Shown piece by piece: positions 17,122 through 26,474 of a stretch of DNA of 64,000 nt. The notes under the pieces are model-generated. The model was given only the letters and a program-made list of their open reading frames with translations. It did not search any database and had not been told where the DNA came from. Positions within the stretch are counted from its first letter, which is position 1, and the number at the start of each line of letters is the position of its first letter. The stretch is taken from the NCBI RefSeq assembly GCF_003719825.1, contig NZ_RIBS01000005.1, positions 62,001-126,000 of the forward strand. The letters run 5' to 3'. Position numbers and translations under genes: made by a program. This DNA is from Montanilutibacter psychrotolerans. Its GTDB lineage: Bacteria; Pseudomonadota; Gammaproteobacteria; Xanthomonadales; Xanthomonadaceae.

Positions 17122-17556
17122 TCAGTGCTCGCGTGCGTCCACCAGTTCCACCTCGAACACCAGCGAGGCGTTGGGCGGGATCGCGTCGCCCGCGCCTTTG
17201 CGGCCGTAGGCCATCTCCGGCGGGATCATCAGCACGCGCTTCCCACCCACGCGCATGCCGGCCAGGCCGTCGTCCCAACCGCGGATCACGCGGCCGGCGC
17301 CGAGCAGGAAGGCAATCGGTTCGCCGCGTTCGCGCGAGCTGTCGAACTGCGCGCCGTGCCGGTCGGGAGCCTTCTCGTCGTACAGCCATCCGGTGTAATG
17401 CACGCGGACGTCCATGCCCGCCCGCGCGGTGGGGCCAGTGCCGGGACTGACGTCGATGCGTTGCAACTCGCCGATGCGACCACCGGGCGGCGGGGCGGGT
17501 TCGGCGCACGATGCCAGCAGCAGCACGGCCAGCAACAGCGAACAAAGACGCAACAT
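17122..17556 (-). CDS. FKBP-type peptidyl-prolyl cis-trans isomerase, lipoprotein
   Basis: A 144-residue envelope isomerase. The signal ends LLLASC, a lipobox giving lipid-modified Cys near residue 17. The FKBP domain follows from about residue 35: VHYTGWLYD, AQFDSSRERGEPIAFLLGAGRVIRGWDDGLAGM, GGKRVLMIPPEMAYG and FEVELVD, with the active-site Trp and aromatic residues in place. It would catalyse prolyl isomerisation in proteins of the periplasm. GAGGAG stands eight bases before ATG 17556; GTG 17559 is an alternative. Confidence 0.9.
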   Translation of the reverse strand: MLRLCSLLLAVLLLASCAEPAPPPGGRIGELQRIDVSPGTGPTARAGMDVRVHYTGWLYDEKAPDRHGAQFDSSRERGEPIAFLLGAGRVIRGWDDGLAGMRVGGKRVLMIPPEMAYGRKGAGDAIPPNASLVFEVELVDAREH

Positions 17557-17650
17557 CACGGCGACTCCTCGATTTGGTGCACGAGGTTACCTGCTGTGGC
17601 GACGCTGCGCCGCATGGTCGCCGCGGGCCGCCGCATCGAAACCCACCCGA

Positions 17651-18457
17651 TCACTCCGGCGTCAGCGCCCGCAACGCCTGCGCGGTGGCGGTGTCGGCGG
17701 GGAAGAACGATTCGATGGCCAGCTCGGACAGGGTGATGTCCATCGGCGAGCCGAACACGGTGATCGTGCTGATGAACGACAGCACGCCGGCTTCGGTGCG
17801 CAGTTGCAGCTGGATCGCCACGCCGCTGGGGGCGACGGACGCGTCGTGCGCGCGTCCATCGGGCGCGGGATAGGACATCAGCTCATCGTGCAGCGCGTGC
17901 AGGACCGGATCGCCGGTGGCAGCGAGCAGGCGATGCAGGCGATGCAGCAGGTGCGCCCGCATCTCCGCGTAGTTGACGATGCGCGGCGCGACGCCCTCGG
18001 GATGCAGGGTCAGGCGCATCACGTTGATGGGCGCTTCGAGCAGGTGCGGCGCCACGCCGGCCAGCATCGGTGCCAGGGCGCGGTTGGCGGCGACGATGTT
18101 CCAGTGACGATCGATCGCGAGCGCGGGGTAGGGCTCGTGGCCGGTCAGCACCAGCTCGATCGCGGCATGCGCCTGTTCCAGCGCGGGGTCGTCCAGGCCC
18201 CGCTCGTGGTACATCGGCGCCAGTCCGGCGGCGGTCAGCAGGTGGTTGCGATCACGCAGCGGCACGTCGAGGCGTTCGGCCAGGCGCATCAGCATTGCCC
18301 GGCTCGGCATCGCGCGTCCGGTCTCGATGAAGCTGACATGGCGTGTCGACGTCTCGGCCATGTCGGCCAGGTCGAGCTGGGTCAGGCGACGGCGCTGGCG
18401 CCAATCGCGGAGCTGTTCGCCCACCGGGCGAGGCGTGAGGGTGGCTGAGAGGTTCAT
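17651..18457 (-). CDS. XRE-family transcriptional regulator with MmyB-like ligand domain
   Basis: A 268-residue regulator. An N-terminal helix-turn-helix (GEQLRDWRQRRRLTQLDLADMAETSTRHVSFIETGRAMPS) is followed by the MmyB-like ligand-binding domain (YPALAIDRHWNIVAANRALAPML ... VNVMRLTLHPEGVAPRIVNYAEMRAHLLHRLHR). ATG 18457 is preferred to ATG 18463 or GTG 18466 because AAGGTG is six bases upstream of it. It is transcribed away from a small membrane protein across a palindromic operator and probably represses both. Relatives often control neighbouring oxidoreductases or transport genes; the ligand is unknown. Confidence 0.85.
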   Translation of the reverse strand: MNLSATLTPRPVGEQLRDWRQRRRLTQLDLADMAETSTRHVSFIETGRAMPSRAMLMRLAERLDVPLRDRNHLLTAAGLAPMYHERGLDDPALEQAHAAIELVLTGHEPYPALAIDRHWNIVAANRALAPMLAGVAPHLLEAPINVMRLTLHPEGVAPRIVNYAEMRAHLLHRLHRLLAATGDPVLHALHDELMSYPAPDGRAHDASVAPSGVAIQLQLRTEAGVLSFISTITVFGSPMDITLSELAIESFFPADTATAQALRALTPE

Positions 18458-18492
18458 GGGCATCACCTTAGCCCGGCCGCGTGGCGACCGGT

Positions 18493-18509
18493 ATTACCTG
18501 GCGGGTAAT
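18493..18509. promoter_or_regulatory. palindromic operator between the XRE regulator and the membrane gene
   Basis: ATTACC-TGGCG-GGTAAT is a perfect 6-bp inverted repeat with a five-base centre, the only AT-containing palindrome in this divergent region. Its position 36 bases before the regulator start and 71 before the membrane gene suits an autoregulatory site. Confidence 0.6.
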
Positions 18510-18579
18510 CGACCGTACGCGGCGGTGGCGGTGAAATGGCGTCGAACCCAACCGATGACCATCACGCAAGGAGCCGACC

Positions 18580-19023
18580 ATGAACACCTTCGCCAGCAAC
18601 CCGCGCGCCGCCAATGGCGGGCCGACCCATGTGCAGCGCAACGATGCGCGCCTGCTGCGCGGCGCCGTGACGCTGGACGCGATCGCCAGCGGTGCCATCG
18701 GGTTGCCGATGCTGCTGCTGGCCGCACCGATGTCGGAGCTGTTGGCGTTGCCGACGATGCTGTTGCGCGGCGTCGGCGCGGGGCTGCTGCTGTGGGTGGG
18801 TCTGCTCGCGTGGATGCTCACCCGTCCGCAGATCGGCAAGGCGATGGCGTGGACGGTCATCGCCATCAACGCCATGTGGGTGTTCGACAGCATCGCGTTG
18901 CTGTTCAGTGGCTGGGTGGCGCCCAACGCACTGGGCTACGGGTTTGTGATCGCGCAGGCGGTGGCCGTGCTGGTGTTTGCCGAGCTGCAGTACTTCGGGC
19001 TCCGGCGCACGCTGCGCGCTTGA
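18580..19023 (+). CDS. four-helix membrane protein (147 aa), hypothetical
   Basis: A 147-residue protein with AAGGAG seven bases upstream. A polar N-terminus of about 25 residues is followed by four hydrophobic helices (VTLDAIASGAIGLPMLLLAAP; MLLRGVGAGLLLWVGLLAWML; AMAWTVIAINAMWVFDSIALLF; LGYGFVIAQAVAVLVFAELQYF). The pattern resembles small integral membrane proteins found beside MmyB-type regulators; no activity is assigned. It probably belongs to the regulon of the divergent XRE gene. A good terminator follows at 19041. Confidence 0.7.
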   Translation: MNTFASNPRAANGGPTHVQRNDARLLRGAVTLDAIASGAIGLPMLLLAAPMSELLALPTMLLRGVGAGLLLWVGLLAWMLTRPQIGKAMAWTVIAINAMWVFDSIALLFSGWVAPNALGYGFVIAQAVAVLVFAELQYFGLRRTLRA

Positions 19024-19040
19024 ACACACGGCGGTAACCA

Positions 19041-19080
19041 ACGGGGCAGCCGCGGCACGCGCGCTGCCCCGTTTTGCGTT
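19041..19080 (+). terminator. rho-independent terminator
   Basis: ACGGGGCAGC (19041-19050) pairs perfectly with GCTGCCCCGT (19063-19072) around a 12-base loop, followed by TTTGCGTTT. It ends the membrane-protein transcript just before the converging flavoprotein gene. Confidence 0.75.
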
Positions 19081-19097
19081 TCACGTGAGCAGCCGCG

Positions 19098-20306
19098 CTA
19101 CAGCGCGTTGCCGGCCGCGTGCCCCGAGGCCCAGGCCCACTGGAAGTTGTAGCCACCCAGCCAGCCGGTGACATCGACCACCTCGCCGATGAAGTACAGC
19201 CCCGGCACGTGGCGCGACATCATCGTGCTGGACGACAGTCCGTCGGTATCGACGCCGCCCAGGGTGACCTCGGCCGTGCGGTAACCCTCGGTGCCGCTGG
19301 CGACCAGTGGCCAGTCCTGCAATATCGCCGCCACGTCGCGCAGCTGCGGCAGGTTGAACTGGCGAATCGGCCGGCTCGGTTGCAGGTTTGCCAGCCAGAC
19401 CTCGCACAGGCGCTGTGCGAAACGCTTGGACAGCACATCGCCCAACAACGTGCGCAGTTCGGCGGCGGGGCGTTCGCGCTGCAGTGCCTGCAGGGTTTCG
19501 AGCGCGTCGCGGCCCGGCAGCAGGTCCAGGCGCAGGTCGTCGCCGGGCTGCCAGTACGAGGAGATCTGCAGGATCGACGGCCCGCTGACACCGCGGTGGG
19601 TAATCAGCAGGAAGTTGCTGAACTCGCGTCCGTTGCAGCGCGCGGTGACCGGCAGCGCGACGCCGCTGAGCTCGGATAGGCGTTCGAGGTGCTTGCCGCT
19701 GAGCGTGAGTGGCACCAGGCCCGCGCGGGTGGGCAGCACGTCGTGGCCAAACTGGCGCGCCAGCTCGAAGCCGTAGCCGCTGGCGCCCATGCTCGGAATC
19801 GACAGGCCGCCGCACGCCACCACCAGCGAAGGTGCCGCGAACACGCCATGGGTGGTGTGCAGGCGGAAACGGTCGTTGGCCGTCGCGTCGGTGTCGGCGT
19901 GCTGCACGCGCTCGATCGAACACGACGTCTCCACGCGTACGCCCACCGCAGCGCATTCGTCGAGCAGCATCTTCACGATCAACTTCGACGACTCGTCGCA
20001 GAACAGCTGGCCGAGTTCTTTCTCGTGGTACGCGATGCCGTGGCGCTCGACCATCTCGATGAAGTGCCAGGGCGTGTAGCGTGCCAGCGCCGACTTGCAG
20101 TAGTGCGGGTTGGCCGAGAGGTAGTTGGCCGGTGTGGCGCCGGTGTTGGTGAAATTGCAGCGCCCGCCGCCCGACATCAGGATTTTCTTGCCGACGCGGT
20201 TGGCGTGCTCGACCACCAGCACGCGCATGCCGCGTCGGCCGGCAGTGAGCGCGCACATCAAGCCTGCCGCGCCACCACCGATGATCAGGGCATCGTAGTG
20301 CTGCAT
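19098..20306 (-). CDS. HI0933/YhiN-type FAD-dependent oxidoreductase
   Basis: A 402-residue flavoprotein: ALIIGGGAAGLMCALTAGRRG for dinucleotide binding, the family signature KKILMSGGGRCNFTNTG near residue 40, LVVACGGLSIPSMGASGYGFELA in the middle and GLYFIGEVVDVTGWLGGYNFQWAW at the C-terminus. This is the classical YhiN/HI0933 group (BaiN-like), larger and better conserved than the paralogue at 12147-13487. The physiological substrate is unsettled. It is separated from yaeQ by 19 bases on the same strand, suggesting co-transcription. Confidence 0.88.
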   Translation of the reverse strand: MQHYDALIIGGGAAGLMCALTAGRRGMRVLVVEHANRVGKKILMSGGGRCNFTNTGATPANYLSANPHYCKSALARYTPWHFIEMVERHGIAYHEKELGQLFCDESSKLIVKMLLDECAAVGVRVETSCSIERVQHADTDATANDRFRLHTTHGVFAAPSLVVACGGLSIPSMGASGYGFELARQFGHDVLPTRAGLVPLTLSGKHLERLSELSGVALPVTARCNGREFSNFLLITHRGVSGPSILQISSYWQPGDDLRLDLLPGRDALETLQALQRERPAAELRTLLGDVLSKRFAQRLCEVWLANLQPSRPIRQFNLPQLRDVAAILQDWPLVASGTEGYRTAEVTLGGVDTDGLSSSTMMSRHVPGLYFIGEVVDVTGWLGGYNFQWAWASGHAAGNAL

Positions 20307-20325
20307 GATGCGCGTGCGTGTCGCG

Positions 20326-20880
20326 TCAGGCGGTTACGGCCGGCGCCATGCGCACGCGCGGCGTCAACGCGATGTTGGCGCTTTCGCTCATCAACTGCAG
20401 CTCGCCGTCCTGGATCATCGCCGTCAGGCGCATGCCACGTTGCAGCACGGTGGTGACGGCCTCGACGGCAGCGGCGTCGATGTCGATCACCGTCAGGTTC
20501 TTGAAGCGGACCAGCGACGCGGACACCTTGTTCCACCAGATGTCGGCGGCATTGCCGCTGTAGTTCACCAGCACCACCTGCTGGGCGCGACCGCAGGCCT
20601 TCTTGATGCGCGACTCGTCGGGTTGGCCAAGGTCGATCCACTGCTCGATGTCGCCGGTGTAGTCGCGGCGCCACAGGTCGGGGTCTTCTTCGTCGCTCAG
20701 GCCGCGGCCGAACTCGAGGCGCTCGTCGGCGAACAGGGCGAACGCCAGCAACCGGACCATCAGCCGCTCGTCGGTCTCCGACGGATGCTGGGCGAGGGTG
20801 AGGTTGTGGGTCGCGTAGTAGTGCCGGTCCATGTCGGTGACCTGCAGCTCGGCTTTGTAGACGGTCGCCTTGGGCGCCAT
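20326..20880 (-). CDS. yaeQ: YaeQ family protein
   Basis: A 184-residue YaeQ: KATVYKAELQVTDMDRHYY, LAQHPSETDERLMVRLLAFALFADERLEFGRGLS, EQWIDLGQPDESRIKKACGRA and AADIWWNKV are all family blocks. YaeQ has a PD-(D/E)xK nuclease-like fold; the visible Asp/Glu and Lys pattern (WIDLGQPDESRIKKA) fits it. E. coli YaeQ was linked to suppression of transcription elongation defects, but the function is not fixed. ATG 20880 gives the canonical N-terminus; ATG 20922 would add 14 residues. Confidence 0.85.
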   Translation of the reverse strand: MAPKATVYKAELQVTDMDRHYYATHNLTLAQHPSETDERLMVRLLAFALFADERLEFGRGLSDEEDPDLWRRDYTGDIEQWIDLGQPDESRIKKACGRAQQVVLVNYSGNAADIWWNKVSASLVRFKNLTVIDIDAAAVEAVTTVLQRGMRLTAMIQDGELQLMSESANIALTPRVRMAPAVTA

Positions 20881-20956
20881 GGGTGTGCCTGCCGGACGTG
20901 CCGGTTGAAAAGGGTCGGCCATTCTAGGGCCTGTTAGCCACGCACGTCGGCGGCGG

Positions 20957-20984
20957 ATGAACCGCGTCGTTCACGGTTCCGGCC
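20957..20984 (+). repeat. short dispersed motif, copy 1
   Basis: ATGAACCG-CG-TCGTTC-A-CGGT followed by GGCC recurs at 25324-25350 as ATGAACCG-TA-TCGTTC-G-CGGT with GGCC. Both copies are intergenic and in the same direction. Only about 28 bases, so chance cannot be excluded. Confidence 0.3.
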
Positions 20985-21093
20985 GCACCGCGGCGCGCGG
21001 CCCAATGGGGCCCTGGCGTCGGCTGCCGGGAGCGGCGCGCCATCGGCGTCCGGTCGCGTCAGAATCCATACCCTTCAGCTTCGCGGACTCCCC

Positions 21094-21999
21094 TTGCACG
21101 CCGACCCGCCGCCCGACGACACCGCCCCCAGCCGCCTGCAGCTACCGCCCGGGCCGTGGACGAGCGTGCTCGATTGCCTGTGCGACCGGTTCCCGGCGAT
21201 CTCGCGCGAGACCTGGATCGACCGCTTCGTGCGCGGCCGGGTGCTGGATGCCGATGGCGCGCCGTTGGCGCTCGACGCCCCGTACCGGCTCGGTGCGCAG
21301 GTGCGCTACTTCCGCGAGGTGGCCGCCGAACCCGTGATCCCCTTCGAGGAAGTCGTGCTGCACGCCGACGACGATCTGGTGGTGGCCGACAAACCGCATT
21401 TCCTGCCGGTGACGCCGGCCGGAGGCTACGTGCGCGAAACCCTGCTGGCCCGGCTGATCCGACGCCTGGGCAATCCCGATCTGGTGCCGCTGCACCGGTT
21501 GGATCGTGAAACCGCCGGCGTGGTGCTGTTTTCGGCCAACCCGGCCACGCGTTCGGCCTACCAGGATCTGTTCCGCCTGCGTCGCATCGAGAAAACCTAC
21601 GAAGCGCTGGCGCCGGCGCTGCCCGAGCTGGAGTTCCCGCTGGTGCGGTCCAGCCGGATCGTGCCGGGCGAGCCCTTCTTCCGCATGCGTGAAGCCGAAG
21701 ACGAAGGTGCGGCCAACAGCCAGACGCGGATTGCCGTGTGCGAGCGGGGGGCGTCGACGTGGCGTTATGCGCTGTCGCCGGTGACCGGTCGAAAGCATCA
21801 ACTGCGCGTGCACATGGCCGCCCTGGGGGCTCCGATCGTCGGCGATGCGATGTACCCACACCTTTGCCCGCGTGCGCCGGGGGACTACACGCAGCCCCTG
21901 CAGTTGCTGGCCCAGTCGTTGGCGTTCGTCGATCCGTTGAGCGGGCAGGCGCGCCGCTTCGAGAGCCGTTTGCGCCTGGCGTCGCTCGACGCGCCGTAA
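21094..21999 (+). CDS. RluA-family pseudouridine synthase
   Basis: A 301-residue RluA-type enzyme. The catalytic motif is HRLDRETAG (Asp near residue 137), preceded by VVADKPHFLPVTPAGGYV and followed by EKTYEAL and the C-terminal PVTGRKHQLRVHMAALGAPIVGDAMYP. An N-terminal S4-like segment (TWIDRFVRGRVLDADGAPL) is present. It isomerises uridines in rRNA or tRNA; the exact site cannot be read. The start is TTG at 21094, chosen because homologues begin with the same SRLQLPPGPW block; no ATG or good ribosome site is nearby. Confidence 0.85.
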   Translation: MHADPPPDDTAPSRLQLPPGPWTSVLDCLCDRFPAISRETWIDRFVRGRVLDADGAPLALDAPYRLGAQVRYFREVAAEPVIPFEEVVLHADDDLVVADKPHFLPVTPAGGYVRETLLARLIRRLGNPDLVPLHRLDRETAGVVLFSANPATRSAYQDLFRLRRIEKTYEALAPALPELEFPLVRSSRIVPGEPFFRMREAEDEGAANSQTRIAVCERGASTWRYALSPVTGRKHQLRVHMAALGAPIVGDAMYPHLCPRAPGDYTQPLQLLAQSLAFVDPLSGQARRFESRLRLASLDAP

Positions 22000-22010
22000 C
22001 CGTGCGGACG

Positions 22011-22041
22011 TCGGTAGGAGTGGCTTGCGCCGCGATCACCG
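22011..22041 (+). repeat. REP-like GTAGGAG element
   Basis: GTAGGAGTGGCTTGCGCCGC (starting at about 22014) is followed by GATCACCGGG. It closely resembles the GTAGGAGCGGC...GCCGCGA repetitive extragenic palindromes common in Xanthomonadaceae and Pseudomonas, here in the usual place just after a stop codon and between converging genes. Confidence 0.55.
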
Positions 22042-22101
22042 GGTGGCGACGTGTCCCGCCGGGGCTGCATCGTTACCCAGGGTGCGCCATGCAAGTCCCG
22101 A

Positions 22102-22851
22102 TCAGAGCCACTCGCGCGAGGGCAGGGTGTAGCGGCGTTGCGGGCGGCCGACGTGGTCGAGAAAGCGGTTGAACACGTCGTGCGCGTTGGCCTGCATCGC
22201 GGCGATGTGCTGGCGCGTCGCCGCGCGGATGGCGTGTTCGTCGCCGCCCAGCTCGGCCAGGTCGACGCGGTAGGTGGGGTTGGCCAGCCACCGTTCGATC
22301 AAGGCCTCGTCCATCTCCAGGTGGAACTGGAAGCCGTAGGCGTGCTCGCCGTAGCGGAACGCCTGCGATTCGCAGCCATCGGTGCGCGCCAGGTGGGTCG
22401 CGCCCTGGGGCAGGTCGAAGCTGTAGCTGTGCCACTGGAACACGGGCGCCTCGTTGCCAAGCGGCGCAAGCACCGGGTCCTCGCGGCCGGCCTCGGTGGT
22501 CTTGAGCGGGTACCAGCCGATCTCCGATTGCGGGTGCCGACGGATCGGCGCGCCCAGCACGTGCGCCAGCAACTGCGCGCCCAGGCAGATCCCCAGTACT
22601 GGTTTGCCTTGATGGAGCATGCGTTCGATCGTGCGCAACTCGGTGCGCAGGTGCGCGCGCTGCTCGCGGTCCTCGACGTTCATCGGACCGCCCAGCACGA
22701 TCAGGCCGCGGTAGCGGTCGACCGTGGGCTGCGCGTCGGGGTGGCGCTCGAAGTTGGCGAAACGGACGCGGTGGCCGCGACGCCGGATCAGTGGGTCAAG
22801 CGTGCCGAGCGGCTCGGCGGCAACGTGCTGGAAGACGAGAAGGCGGGACAT
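22102..22851 (-). CDS. class I glutamine amidotransferase (GMP synthase-like)
   Basis: A 249-residue stand-alone glutamine amidotransferase. LIVLGGPMNVEDRE forms the oxyanion strand, GICLGAQLLAHVLG holds the nucleophile Cys (near residue 91), and the triad His-x-Glu is in GFQFHLEMD. It would release ammonia from glutamine or, as in gamma-glutamyl hydrolase relatives, cleave a gamma-glutamyl bond; the acceptor is unknown. ATG 22851 is the first methionine of the family block SRLLVFQHVAAEPLG. It is not in an operon with biosynthetic genes, so the role remains open. Confidence 0.8.
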   Translation of the reverse strand: MSRLLVFQHVAAEPLGTLDPLIRRRGHRVRFANFERHPDAQPTVDRYRGLIVLGGPMNVEDREQRAHLRTELRTIERMLHQGKPVLGICLGAQLLAHVLGAPIRRHPQSEIGWYPLKTTEAGREDPVLAPLGNEAPVFQWHSYSFDLPQGATHLARTDGCESQAFRYGEHAYGFQFHLEMDEALIERWLANPTYRVDLAELGGDEHAIRAATRQHIAAMQANAHDVFNRFLDHVGRPQRRYTLPSREWL

Positions 22852-22930
22852 GACAGGCAATCGCGACGGATGCGGCGACTATGCCAAAACCGCGGCAGGT
22901 GTTGCGGGTTTGCATCCGAGATGGCATGCC

Positions 22931-22962
22931 AAAAAAGAAACCCCGGCGCCGGGCCGGGGTTC
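22931..22962 (-). terminator. rho-independent terminator of the DEAD-box helicase gene
   Basis: On the minus strand AACCCCGG pairs with CCGGGGTT around a short GC loop and is followed by TCTTTTTT. It lies 24 bases after the helicase stop. Confidence 0.85.
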
Positions 22963-22986
22963 TCGTGGTGGCGTCTACACGCGCGA

Positions 22987-24990
<2,004 letters not shown>

Positions 24991-25034
24991 CGCAATTCTC
25001 GTAGGCGCCGGCGCGGCCGGTCGGAAGGCGGCAT

Positions 25035-25040
25035 ATTGTA
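25035..25040 (-). promoter_or_regulatory. -10 box of deaD
   Basis: Minus-strand TACAAT, giving a leader of about 38 bases before the ATG at 24990. The -35 is not convincing. Confidence 0.45.
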
Positions 25041-25323
25041 CGGGAGCGCGGGTGAGCTAAGGCTCTCTTTGCGTTTGCCGGCCGGGATTGAGGATTGGCA
25101 CGCGGATTTGCGAGGAGGCGGCGAGCCGGCTCGACGTGTTTCCTGCCCTGCACGACCGGCGTAGTGGCCGCGCGGGTTGCGGTGGTGGCCCTCGCCGGCG
25201 TTGGGGTGCAAGGCGATTGGCGTTGCCGCGACCCGGACGCACCTCGGCGGTGCGCACGTCCGTGACGGGGGGGCGGCGGCAGGGTCCCACGGCCTCCGCG
25301 GTGCCGGATGCGGCAGGCCGAAC

Positions 25324-25350
25324 ATGAACCGTATCGTTCGCGGTCGGGCC
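25324..25350 (+). repeat. short dispersed motif, copy 2
   Basis: Second copy of the motif at 20957-20984, about 23 of 28 positions shared allowing one gap. Confidence 0.3.
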
Positions 25351-25481
25351 ACGGCCCGATGCCGCTTGGCGCGAGAACCGTGCCGTTCCTCGTGCCATTG
25401 CAGGGCGCCGGGCGGTCCGTCGCGGGGTGAGGGTGTCGGCCGGACGGCCTGGCTCCTCACGCCCTCCCGCGGGATTCCGCG

Positions 25482-25664
25482 TTACTGGGCGGTATTGCCG
25501 GTGCCGTCGTCGGCAGGCGGGTTGTGCGGTGCGTGATCGCCGTAGTTGTCGCCGTCCTGCCCGCTGCCCTTGGCAGCCTGCTTCTTGGCGAGCTTCTCAT
25601 CCTGCTTCTTCTTTTTGGCGAGTTCGCGCTGGCGCTTCTCGAACGAGTAATTGGGCTTGGCCAT
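25482..25664 (-). CDS. small Lys-rich protein (60 aa), conserved hypothetical
   Basis: A 60-residue highly charged protein. It begins AKPNYSFEKRQRELAKKKKQ, continues DEKLAKKQAAK and ends in an acidic/polar tail (GQDGDNYGDHAPHNPP). The sharp basic-to-acidic split and the conserved-looking N-terminus are reminiscent of small xanthomonad proteins annotated only as hypothetical. No membrane helix. It lies divergent from the GST gene. A nucleic-acid or ribosome-binding role is possible from charge alone, but unproven. Confidence 0.65.
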   Translation of the reverse strand: MAKPNYSFEKRQRELAKKKKQDEKLAKKQAAKGSGQDGDNYGDHAPHNPPADDGTGNTAQ

Positions 25665-25802
25665 CGGCGATTGCTCTGGGGGGTAGGTGTCGATTCTAGG
25701 CGATCCCGCACCGCCGGTGCGGCCGCAGCGTTGCGCGCATGTGACGAAGCCGGCGTGCGCGAGGGCCTTACCATGGCCCCTGGCTTCGTCGACAGGTTGT
25801 TC

Positions 25803-26474
25803 ATGGTCACCGTCCACCATCTCGAGAACTCGCGCTCGCAGCGCGTGCTGTGGCTGCTGGAAGAACTCGGCGTCGCGTACCAGCTGGTGCGCTACCGGCG
25901 CGATGCCACCACGCTGCTCGCACCACCGGAGCTGCGCGCGGTGCATCCGCTGGGCAAGTCGCCGGTGCTGGAGGCCGACGGGCATGTGCTGGCCGAATCG
26001 GGGGCGATCCTGGAATACCTGCTCGAGCGCCACGACCCCAACCATCGCCTGTCGCCTTCGCCCGAGCTGCTGGACGCGCCCGAGCGCCTGCGCTTTCGCC
26101 ATTGGATGCACTACGCGGAAGGCTCGGCGATGCCGCCGCTGTTGCTGGGCCTGGTGCTGGCGCGCATCCGGCAGGCGCCGATGCCGTTCTTCGCCAGGCC
26201 CGTGGCCCGCGCCATCGTCGACAAGGCCGTGTCGGCCTTTGTCGGGCCGCAACGCGCGCTGCACCTGGGCTACATGGAGTCCGAGCTGGGCCGGCACGGC
26301 TGGTTTGCGGGCGATCGCTTCAGCGCGGCCGACATCCAGATGAGTTTCCCGGTCGAGGCCGCGATCGCGCGCGGTGGTGGCACCTACCCGCAGGCGTTCG
26401 TCGAACGCATCCGTGCGCGCCCGGCGTACCAGCGCGCGGTGGAGCGCGGCGGTCCGTTCGAGTTGCTGCGATGA
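25803..26474 (+). CDS. glutathione S-transferase
   Basis: A 223-residue GST. The thioredoxin-like N-terminal domain shows [23 protein letters not shown] with the catalytic Ser/Arg region, [29 protein letters not shown] for glutathione contact; the C-terminal helical domain has [20 protein letters not shown]. It conjugates or reduces electrophiles with glutathione. ATG 25803 matches the family start; ATG 25773 would add ten residues. The last codon overlaps the selO start as ATGA, so a joint redox-stress role is likely. Confidence 0.88.
   Translation: MVTVHHLENSRSQRVLWLLEELGVAYQLVRYRRDATTLLAPPELRAVHPLGKSPVLEADGHVLAESGAILEYLLERHDPNHRLSPSPELLDAPERLRFRHWMHYAEGSAMPPLLLGLVLARIRQAPMPFFARPVARAIVDKAVSAFVGPQRALHLGYMESELGRHGWFAGDRFSAADIQMSFPVEAAIARGGGTYPQAFVERIRARPAYQRAVERGGPFELLR

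Larger units (their letters stand above)
24991..25481. other. intergenic region of about 490 bases upstream of deaD
   Basis: Contains the deaD promoter (minus-strand TACAAT, 25035-25040), the second copy of a dispersed motif (25324-25350) and several GC-rich hairpins, such as CGCAC...GTGCG near 25230. Open frames on both strands lack ribosome sites and family features. No known RNA gene recognised. Confidence 0.5.
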
